This document shows positions 16,739-27,563 of a stretch of DNA of 47,409 bases, in pieces. The translations under genes and the position numbers were made by a program. The DNA lies in assembly GCA_018813905.1 (NCBI GenBank), contig JAHJAO010000026.1:1-47409 (forward strand). The letters run 5' to 3'. The notes beneath the pieces were generated by a model, which was given only the letters and a program-made list of their open reading frames with translations, was not told where the DNA came from and ran no database searches. How positions within the stretch are numbered: the stretch's first letter is position 1; every line of letters begins with the position of its first letter. Source of the DNA: Candidatus Omnitrophota bacterium. Lineage in GTDB: Bacteria; Omnitrophota; Gorgyraeia; B26-G9.

Positions 16739-19700
16739 TATATTGCCTGTTCAATAAAAAACGCTTCAAAACTAAATACCGGCGGTTTCTGCAATTCTTC
16801 TCTCTGTTCCATCTCCTGGGCCAGCGAGTGCATCGCCTTTTCTCTTTCGATTAAGTGGCGGTAGAGAGCCAGCCGGTTTAACCACGCCAGATACTTACCG
16901 TTTTTCTTAATGATTACAAGGAGAGAATTAGAAAACTCATGGCCATATTTATACGTCCATTTACCATTTTCTATTGTAACTTCAAAAATTCTACCGGAAT
17001 TATACTCATCCGCCAACCAGGACATAGCTCTGAACATGGGCATATCATAACCTTCAGAATCAAGCGAGCCCTTGGCAATATCCTCGGCGATATTTATTCC
17101 ATTTACATCCTCATATCCTAAGGATTCAAATAAACTAACCGTGCTATGAAGAAAAGCGCTGGCACCAAACTCATCAATAAGAAAGGTTTTTGTGCCTTTA
17201 CTTAACCCGATTTTTTTCAAATACTCATCCAGCGCTTCCGGATTGTCCCAACCCAGATCAAGGCAATTGGTCATCCCGCCATGATGCGTAAAATCCAAAA
17301 GATGATATTCGGAAAATATCCTTTCTTTGAACATAAATTTTGTCGCCCAGTAAATCAAATCCGTTGCCCGGCCTAAAAATACGTATTGCGCCGGGGTATC
17401 GTATCTGTCAAATATCCGATTTGACATTATAAATAGATCCACTGCCGCTTCATAAATTTCCGGGATATGATTCTCAAGTTCTTCTAAATACCTATAAACA
17501 TCGCCGTAGCTTGTTCCGAACGTATTGTTTAAATCATTATCTGAATCGATTATCTCCTTTGTTTTTTCCCCATCGCGCCAAAATTGTTCGTCGTTTAAAA
17601 ACGGGTCTTCCTCGAGAATAAACGAGTATTTGTGCGGCAGCCGCTCTAGGGCCTCGATAATGTCCTCCGCGCCCAAAAGCCGCAAGCGATGCAGTTTTCT
17701 GTCCCGGTATACGCTAAAGGCCAAAGAAGAGCATAGCTTGGAAATGCGCTTATTTTCTCCGGAAATGTTCCGCAGCCGCTGAGTCATTTTTGCAAAGTCA
17801 TGTCCGAGAAATTTTACGGATTCTTGAATCCAGGCAAATTTATCCTCCCGCCACAGGTGAAAAAGCGGATGGCGGTAGTCCTGCGCATTGACCGAGATGC
17901 TGAATATTTCCTCATAAATTTCAAAAATAGTTTCAAGCTCTAGTGTCGACGGGCCGCGAACGTTAATTATCACCGGCTCATCGCCTTCGTATAAACGCAT
18001 AAGCATCAGCTCATATCTTGAACGCTTTCTTACCTCATCAAAATTTAACGTCCGGCCCTCATGATGCATGGAAATATCCACATCAAAACCGTGCGCGACA
18101 ATCATATCCGCCGCGGCCACAAAATTTGTAAGCAGAGTTAACGCCTCTTCTTCAAATTCCAGTTTCGGCGTTAATACCCGGCTGATTTCCACTTTATAAT
18201 TTAAAGGATTCAAATCATAAATCCCCTCTTTGTCCAAAATCAAGAATTCCGCCTCATGATTTTTTATAACCGGAGCTAACTTTACGGGAAACCGGAATTT
18301 ATCCGTTTCGCTCACGTTCATCTCCTGCGGCAATTCCACAAGATCAATCCATTCCAGTTCCTCTTGCAGGCGGCGATTTATCCATTCCACGACTCTTTCG
18401 CGGGCGCCGGTCCGGCTACGATCAAATCCTTTTATATAAAGTTCCGGTTTCTCCTGTAAGTTTTTCAAAAATTCCATCTTTATCGGCAGTCCCAGGGGCC
18501 CGCGGGGCAATCGCGTCCTGAAGGATTTGGGCGGCAAGATTTCACCTTTGGCCAGCACCGCGACAATATCTTCTTTGGTAAATGCCGGCAGTTGGATCAC
18601 GAGCCACCCAGGCACAGGAATAAGAGCTTCAGCCTCCTCTACGGTTTTGCCCACATTGTCCACATTGACGTCTTTGTCTAACTCATCCAAACGGCTGATA
18701 AAATCCCGGGCTGCTTTGTGCTGCTCTAATTTATCCGCGTCTACGGTAAAAACATAGGCCTTGCCGGCATAATGGATAACTGCCATGTTTGGATCTTTTT
18801 TGCCATCGAAGAACTTTAGCTTAAATTCTTTAATTAATCTCTTCATTGTCTGCGGATTAACAACTTCCACGCCGCGGTCCCAGACGCCTACGCCAAACTC
18901 ATCCCAAGGGACAAAGAACATGGGAATATATTTCAGTTCAATCTCTTTACTTGCGAGAAAACGGTGGTTACCGTCTAACACAATAATCATTCCTGTTTTA
19001 GGATCCTGGGTTACGATTATCGGCGTGGGAAAGCGACCATCTTCGCTCTTTAAATCAGCGCATAATTCTCCCAGTTTTGATCCCGGCACAAGCTCTTCGG
19101 TTTGATAAAGCTTATCCGTAAACGATATCCGGACCATTTTTTTTAACTTGCGGTATATGTCGCTTTCTTTTATATCCAGTTCCGGAAACACTTTAATCTT
19201 TTCGCCGCTTTCATCAACAAAACTAATCTTATTTTCTAAAAATTCCTTGAGTTCTTTTCTTTGAAGCCGGGTTAAGGTTGGCGCATCAAAGCCTCGATGG
19301 GAAAATTCCACATTCCGTTTAAGGTCTTTGGCAAAAAGCGGTTTTGCCACAAACTCCCAGGAAGGCCATCTGTTCCCAAGGGTGTCAAATGCTTTGTGCG
19401 AAGGTGTTTCCGCATTAAATATTACCGCCTTTTTCCCCTGCCCACTGGCTTCATGCGCCATCAACAGCCAAAGCAAAGATATCCCTACCCCGGCTTTTTT
19501 TAGCTCAACAGCTCTTTTTTTTCCTTTGCCACGAGGCAGTTTGGGATGAAAACAGGTTACCCGCAGATTAAACGCGTTGGTTTTATTTAAAAATAACCGC
19601 ACTCCCTCCGGCCGTTTATAAACCCAAAATACGATAGACCCATTCTCTCTGAATCTATTTTGTTCATCCTGATAGGATATTTTAAAATTAACCGCGTAGA

Positions 19701-20025
19701 ACTCTTCATCATTTTCCGTGGGAGATTTCTGAACTGGAGAAATTGTCCTTTCGATTCTTAAATCTTTAATTTGAGCTAATCCCTCTATGTTCAACCACTC
19801 GGGCAAAGAATTAGATTCTTCAGTCCAGTTAAGCGGCAAAATGGATTTGTGATATTCTAGATATGTTTTCTGCAATAACGGCGTGTGGATAATGATCTGA
19901 GGGCTTAAATTGCCGGGTGAGTGTTCCTGAAGACTTCCAGCTGTTCCTGCCCAGCAAACGTTGAGCGATAAAAACATTTGAATCAAAACAACCGCAATAA
20001 TTTTCAAAAATAGTTTGTTTTTCAT
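16738..20025 (-). CDS. Array protein E: secreted multidomain protein with ParB-like and HPr-like segments, EQAI tail
   Basis: The protein has 1095 residues from the ATG at 20025 (MKNKLFLK), which places the signal peptide at the N-terminus; the longer reading from 20076 adds 17 unlikely residues. The signal is cut near CWA and an LSP box lies at 40-42. Residues about 40-285 are the module shared with D, including the GNAT-like KKAGVGISLLWLLMAHEA. Residues about 315-380 resemble a ParB/Srx nuclease fold (PTPIIVTQD, then LDGNHRFLA). About residues 640-725 contain an HPr-like segment (AADMIVAHGFDVDISM... VIINVRGPSTLELE). The C-terminal third is not recognised. The tail is FFIEQAI. It is the first gene of the five-gene array, with its own promoter at 20059-20087. 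ParB-like and HPr-like calls are motif-level only and the role is unknown. Confidence 0.75.
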   Translation of the reverse strand: MKNKLFLKIIAVVLIQMFLSLNVCWAGTAGSLQEHSPGNLSPQIIIHTPLLQKTYLEYHKSILPLNWTEESNSLPEWLNIEGLAQIKDLRIERTISPVQKSPTENDEEFYAVNFKISYQDEQNRFRENGSIVFWVYKRPEGVRLFLNKTNAFNLRVTCFHPKLPRGKGKKRAVELKKAGVGISLLWLLMAHEASGQGKKAVIFNAETPSHKAFDTLGNRWPSWEFVAKPLFAKDLKRNVEFSHRGFDAPTLTRLQRKELKEFLENKISFVDESGEKIKVFPELDIKESDIYRKLKKMVRISFTDKLYQTEELVPGSKLGELCADLKSEDGRFPTPIIVTQDPKTGMIIVLDGNHRFLASKEIELKYIPMFFVPWDEFGVGVWDRGVEVVNPQTMKRLIKEFKLKFFDGKKDPNMAVIHYAGKAYVFTVDADKLEQHKAARDFISRLDELDKDVNVDNVGKTVEEAEALIPVPGWLVIQLPAFTKEDIVAVLAKGEILPPKSFRTRLPRGPLGLPIKMEFLKNLQEKPELYIKGFDRSRTGARERVVEWINRRLQEELEWIDLVELPQEMNVSETDKFRFPVKLAPVIKNHEAEFLILDKEGIYDLNPLNYKVEISRVLTPKLEFEEEALTLLTNFVAAADMIVAHGFDVDISMHHEGRTLNFDEVRKRSRYELMLMRLYEGDEPVIINVRGPSTLELETIFEIYEEIFSISVNAQDYRHPLFHLWREDKFAWIQESVKFLGHDFAKMTQRLRNISGENKRISKLCSSLAFSVYRDRKLHRLRLLGAEDIIEALERLPHKYSFILEEDPFLNDEQFWRDGEKTKEIIDSDNDLNNTFGTSYGDVYRYLEELENHIPEIYEAAVDLFIMSNRIFDRYDTPAQYVFLGRATDLIYWATKFMFKERIFSEYHLLDFTHHGGMTNCLDLGWDNPEALDEYLKKIGLSKGTKTFLIDEFGASAFLHSTVSLFESLGYEDVNGINIAEDIAKGSLDSEGYDMPMFRAMSWLADEYNSGRIFEVTIENGKWTYKYGHEFSNSLLVIIKKNGKYLAWLNRLALYRHLIEREKAMHSLAQEMEQREELQKPPVFSFEAFFIEQAI
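19752..19902. repeat. 151-bp near-identical tract, copy in gene E
   Basis: Partner of 16268-16418. Five mismatches were seen by eye and there are no indels. Confidence 0.8.
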
Positions 20026-20058
20026 GGATAAAAATTTCGGGGTTAAAAAATGTAGTAA

Positions 20059-20087
20059 AGTGTACCATATAACCACAGGTTTTGCAA
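20059..20087 (-). promoter_or_regulatory. Sigma-70-like promoter of the secreted-protein array
   Basis: On the minus strand TTGCAA (20087-20082), 17-bp spacer, TACACT (20064-20059). It is about 35 bp upstream of the start of gene E. It is the only convincing promoter I see in the array, so genes E to A may form one transcript. Confidence 0.5.
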
Positions 20088-20171
20088 ACAGTTACAGAAA
20101 AATTTCAAGCGGGATTAAACAGGTTAAAACAGGCATTTAGCCGGCAGAAATAATGCGGGGATTTTAAATAT

Positions 20172-20192
20172 AACCTATTGCATTACAATAAG

Positions 20193-20194
<2 letters not shown>
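20172..20194 (-). terminator. Possible terminator hairpin after pyrG
   Basis: AACTTATTG-TAATG-CAATAGGTT forms a 9-bp stem with one G-T pair. It overlaps the pyrG stop codon and is followed only by a weak A/T stretch, so termination may be inefficient. Confidence 0.35.
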
Positions 20195-23197
<3,003 letters not shown>

Positions 23198-23223
23198 AAC
23201 TTAGCGTCTCCTCTTCGTAATGT

Positions 23224-26200
23224 TTATGAAATATATTCCTGTAGGGATTTAACGTAAAAATTTCCCTTTAATACAGATTCCATCCCGTTTACAGCTGCCT
23301 GCGCGCCCTGAATAGTTGTTATGCACGGAATCCCGCGCATAACGGCCGCGCTTCTTATCGGCTTCATATCCGATTGGCCCCGGGCGCCGGAAGGAGTATT
23401 TATAATCAATCCTAACTGTCCTTTTTTAATAAAGTCCAAAAGGTCGGTTTTGCCTTCGGCAATCTTGCCGACTACCTGACAGTCGATATTGTTGGAATTA
23501 AGCACCTTTGCCGTGCCCTTGGTGGCAATAATATCAAACCCCATATCCGAAAGTTTTTTGGCGATAAAAACTACGTCTCTTTTATCATCGTTTTTAACGC
23601 TTATAAATATTTTGCCTTTTGCGGGAAGCGTATTGTTCGCGGCAAGCTGTGATTTGTAAAACGCCGCGCCAAAAGATGAATCTATGCCCATCACCTCGCC
23701 TGTGGATTTCATCTCCGGTCCTAAGATGATATCCACGCCGGAGAACCGGGAAAAAGGCAATACGGATTCTTTGACACAGATATGGTTTATTTTTTTCTCC
23801 TCGGTAAAGCCAAGCTCGGACAGTTTTTTTCCGGCCATAACGGAGGCCGCTATTTTTGCTAGCGGCACACCAATGGCTTTGCTTACAAAAGGTACGGTCC
23901 GGGAGGCGCGAGGATTGACTTCGAGTACATAGACAATATCGTTCTTGATTGCAAACTGGATATTCAAAAGCCCTTTTACTTTTAATTCTTTTGATAAAGA
24001 AAGAGTAAGCCTTCTTATGGTGTTGACCGTATCATCATCTAAAGTATGCGGCGGCAGGACACAAGCGGAATCGCCGGAGTGAATACCCGCCTCTTCGATA
24101 TGCTCCATAATCCCGCCGATTACGGTAATCTCACCGTCCGATATCGCGTCCACGTCCACTTCCAACGCGCTTTCCAAAAACTTGTCGATCAAGACTGGGC
24201 GCTCGCGGGAAGTTCCCTCCACTTCTTTCATAAACTTATTAAGCGACGCCTCATCATAAACTATTTTCATGGCCCGGCCGCCTAACACGTATGAAGGCCT
24301 GACCAGAACCGGATAGCCGATACGTTTGGCAACCTTTTTTGCCTCGGCTTGCGATTTTGCCGAGCCGTTTGCCGGCTGTGCGAGCTTCAATTTTTTTATA
24401 AGTTTAGCAAACTTATCCCGGTTTTCCGCTTTATCTATGGATTGAACGGAAGTGCCGATTATCGGCACGCCCGCATCTTCAAGCGACCTTGCCAAATTAA
24501 GCGGCGTTTGTCCGCCAAACTGGACAATCACCCCATCAGGCTTTTCCTTATCGACAACGTTCATGACATCTTCAAAGGTCAACGGTTCAAAATAAAGTTT
24601 ATCCGAGGTATTATAATCGGTAGAGACGGTTTCCGGGTTGGAATTGACCATGATTGTCTCATAACCCAACTCTCTGAGCGCAAAAGAGGCGTGGCAGCAG
24701 CAATAATCGAATTCAATCCCTTGGCCGATGCGGTTTGGGCCGCCGCCGAGAATCATTATCTTTTTTTTCTTTGAAGGACGCGTTTCATCTTCTGTTTCAT
24801 AAGTTGAATAGTAATATGGCGTATACGCTTCGAATTCTGCCGCACAGGTGTCCACCAGCTTAAATGTCGCTTCCACCTTCTGTTTTTTCCTCAATTTCCT
24901 TACGGACAATTCATTCGAATTGGTTAACTCGGCAATCTGCCGGTCGCTAAATCCATATTCTTTGGCCCGGCGCAACAGTTCAGAAGAAATATCTTTCTTT
25001 TTCTCTTTTGCTTTCTGTTTTTTGCAACCGGTTATCTGATTTTCAAGCTCTACGATCTGTTTTATGTTATCGATAAACCAGGGGTCGATTTTTGTGATCG
25101 CGGCGATTTCTTCTGCTTCCATCCCTCTCTGTAACGCGTACTTTATATAAAATATCCGGGAGGCGTTCGGCTCTTTTAATCTGAGAATTATCTTTTCATC
25201 CGGGATATCACGATAATCCAGTTTGTTATCAAGGCCGCTATGGCCGATTTCCAAACCGCGTAACCCTTTCTTCAACGCCTCTTTAAATGTGCGGCCGATA
25301 GCCATTGTCTCTCCGACGGATTTCATGGATATGCCCAGGATATCCTTTGCTTCGGGGAATTTCTCAAACGTAAACCGGGGTATTTTGACCACACAATAGT
25401 CTATGGTCGGTTCAAACGAAGCCGGAGTCTCCTTTGTAATATCATTCCTGATCTCATCCAGCGTATAACCAACGGCTAATTTTGCCGCAAACCGGGCAAT
25501 GGGAAAACCTGTGGCTTTACTGGCCAGAGCTGAACTGCGGGAAACCCGCGGATTCATCTCGATAACCACCATCCGGCCATTTTCCGGATTCACGGCGAAC
25601 TGGATATTTGACCCTCCGGTTTCCACGCCTATTTCCCGGATAATCGCAATGGCCGCGTCCCGCATCTTTTGATACTCGCGATCGGTAAGGGTCTGCGCCG
25701 GCGCAACCGTGATGGAGTCCCCGGTATGAATACCCATGGCGTCAAAGTTTTCTATGGAGCAGACAATAACCACATTATCTTTCAAGTCCCGCATCACCTC
25801 GAGCTCATACTCCTTCCAACCCAGTATCGATTCTTCAATCAATATTTCGCTGACCATGCTGCTTTTTAATCCCAAATCAGCGATGCGTTCAAATTCTTCT
25901 TTTGTGTCCGCAATACCGCCGCCTGTGCCGCCCAGGGTAAAACTCGGCCGGATAATTACGGGCAGCCCAAGGTTCACAAGAGCCATATGCGCCTCTTCCA
26001 TATTGTAAGCCAGGCAGCTTTTTGGTAAATCCAGCCCGATTTTTTGCATGGCTTCTTTAAAGCATTTTCTGTCTTCGGCTTTTCTAATCACCTCATAATT
26101 AGCGCCGATCATCTGGACATTATGCTTGTCCAGAATTCCCAGCTCTTTTGCCTTCATCGCCGTATTTAATCCGGTCTGGCCGCCGAGCGTGGGAAGCAAC

Positions 26201-26454
26201 GCGTCCGGCTTTTCTTTTTCTATTATCTTCTCCAATACTTGCGGCGTTATGGGTTCGATATAAGTACGGTCCGCAATCTCGGGATCGGTCATAATCGTTG
26301 CCGGGTTGGAATTAATAAGCACAACCTCGTACCCCTCTTCTTTTAACGCCTGACACGCCTGCGTACCCGAATAATCGAATTCACAGGCCTGACCGATTAT
26401 GATCGGACCGGAGCCGATAATCAAAATTTTCTTAATATCCGTCCGCTTAGCCAT
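23224..26454 (-). CDS. carB: Carbamoyl-phosphate synthase large subunit
   Basis: The protein has 1076 residues, full length. Two ATP-grasp halves are present. The first starts [22 protein letters not shown] and the second [21 protein letters not shown]. Each carries the biotin-carboxylase-like [16 protein letters not shown] or [16 protein letters not shown] motif, and a C-terminal MGS-like allosteric domain follows ([14 protein letters not shown]). It makes carbamoyl phosphate from bicarbonate, ATP and ammonia for pyrimidine and arginine synthesis. Ammonia normally tunnels from CarA. Large subunits of this family can use free ammonia, which matters here because carA upstream has a stop at the glutaminase nucleophile. 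It lies 11 bp after carA. Confidence 0.97.
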   Translation of the reverse strand: MAKRTDIKKILIIGSGPIIIGQACEFDYSGTQACQALKEEGYEVVLINSNPATIMTDPEIADRTYIEPITPQVLEKIIEKEKPDALLPTLGGQTGLNTAMKAKELGILDKHNVQMIGANYEVIRKAEDRKCFKEAMQKIGLDLPKSCLAYNMEEAHMALVNLGLPVIIRPSFTLGGTGGGIADTKEEFERIADLGLKSSMVSEILIEESILGWKEYELEVMRDLKDNVVIVCSIENFDAMGIHTGDSITVAPAQTLTDREYQKMRDAAIAIIREIGVETGGSNIQFAVNPENGRMVVIEMNPRVSRSSALASKATGFPIARFAAKLAVGYTLDEIRNDITKETPASFEPTIDYCVVKIPRFTFEKFPEAKDILGISMKSVGETMAIGRTFKEALKKGLRGLEIGHSGLDNKLDYRDIPDEKIILRLKEPNASRIFYIKYALQRGMEAEEIAAITKIDPWFIDNIKQIVELENQITGCKKQKAKEKKKDISSELLRRAKEYGFSDRQIAELTNSNELSVRKLRKKQKVEATFKLVDTCAAEFEAYTPYYYSTYETEDETRPSKKKKIMILGGGPNRIGQGIEFDYCCCHASFALRELGYETIMVNSNPETVSTDYNTSDKLYFEPLTFEDVMNVVDKEKPDGVIVQFGGQTPLNLARSLEDAGVPIIGTSVQSIDKAENRDKFAKLIKKLKLAQPANGSAKSQAEAKKVAKRIGYPVLVRPSYVLGGRAMKIVYDEASLNKFMKEVEGTSRERPVLIDKFLESALEVDVDAISDGEITVIGGIMEHIEEAGIHSGDSACVLPPHTLDDDTVNTIRRLTLSLSKELKVKGLLNIQFAIKNDIVYVLEVNPRASRTVPFVSKAIGVPLAKIAASVMAGKKLSELGFTEEKKINHICVKESVLPFSRFSGVDIILGPEMKSTGEVMGIDSSFGAAFYKSQLAANNTLPAKGKIFISVKNDDKRDVVFIAKKLSDMGFDIIATKGTAKVLNSNNIDCQVVGKIAEGKTDLLDFIKKGQLGLIINTPSGARGQSDMKPIRSAAVMRGIPCITTIQGAQAAVNGMESVLKGNFYVKSLQEYIS

Positions 26455-26465
26455 TTTCCCTCGCC

Positions 26466-27560
26466 TTAGTCCTTATGTATGCTTTTTGACTTCTCCATCA
26501 TTTCCAAAAATCTTCCGAATAAATACTGGGCATCGTGCGGGCCCGGGCAATTTTCTGGATGGAACTGCACGGAAAATATCGCTAGATTTTTATGCTTCAT
26601 CCCTTCGACCGTATGATCGTTAAGATTGAGATGGGTCACTTCGATATTTTTCCTATCCAAAGAATCTATATCCACGCAAAAGCCGTGGTTTTGAACCGTA
26701 ATATCTATCTTGCCGGTAATTATATCCTTTACCGGATGATTGCCGCCGTGATGGCCGAATTTCAGTTTATACGTCTTGCCGCCTAAGGCCAGGCCTAATA
26801 TCTGGTGTCCCAGTCATATCCCAAACAGGGGCAGTTTACCGATTAATTTTTTCGCGGTTTCAATCACATAGGAAACGGCTTGCGTATCTCCGGGGCCGTT
26901 AGAAAACAATACTCCCTGCGGATTCATTTTTAAAATCGTTTCCGCATCTGTCCGGGCAGGAACGACAACTACCCGGCACCCCTTTGCCGCAAGTCGCCTT
27001 AAAATATTAAATTTAACACCGCAATCAATTACAACTACTTTATATTTTCCTTCCTTATTCCAAACCTGAACCTGGTCAAAAGTAACTTCCTTTACCAAGT
27101 CCCGGCCGATTAATCCGGGTGAGCGCTTTGCTTTCTTACACAAGCTTTTATCGTCTAAGTCCTGCGTAGAAATTACGGCCCGCATCGCGCCTTGAAGCCG
27201 GATATGCCGTGTCAGTGCCCGGGTATCAATCCCCTCAATGCCGATAATATTATTTTCCTTTAAATACTGCGACAGCGTCTTTTGCGAACGCCAGTTACTG
27301 GCAATGCGGCTGCACTCCCGAACGACAAAACCCTCGATAAACGGCTGCCTTGATTCGATATCTTCGGAATTTATTCCGTAGTTACCAATAAGCGGATAAG
27401 TCATGGTAACAATCTGGCCTTTATAAGAAGGGTCGGTAATGATTTCCTGATAGCCGGCCATACTGGTATTAAAAACAACTTCGCCGCATTTCTCACCCGC
27501 GGTGCCAAAGGACCGGCCCGTAAAAACCCTTCCATCTTCAAGCACAATCTTCGCGTTCAT
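26466..27560 (-). CDS. carA: Carbamoyl-phosphate synthase small subunit with in-frame TGA at the catalytic Cys codon
   Basis: Start is ATG at 27560 ([13 protein letters not shown]); a TTG one codon earlier is also possible. The N-terminal domain is complete. The GATase domain runs to LPLFGI, then a TGA at 26816-26814, then the same frame continues [15 protein letters not shown] through [10 protein letters not shown] to [15 protein letters not shown] and a stop at 26466. Only one stop interrupts 364 codons. It replaces exactly the nucleophile of G-[IV]-C-LGHQ (codon 249, equivalent to E. coli Cys269), while the His and Glu of the triad (FHPE) persist. Explanations: selenocysteine, a nonsense mutation leaving ammonia-dependent CarB, or a base-call error. 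No convincing bacterial SECIS hairpin is visible just downstream. TGA is a normal stop in neighbouring genes. If read as a stop, a 248-residue CarA N-part is made. Confidence 0.88.
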
Positions 27561-27563
27561 CAA

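Noticed and set aside
26770-26813. Possible bacterial SECIS element downstream of the carA TGA
   Set aside because: Only weak pairings are visible (CTGG-GACA-CCAG directly after the TGA, and GCCT-GGCCTT-AGGC). The first is too close to the codon, and neither gives a stable stem with a clear apical G/U loop. Not reported as a feature.
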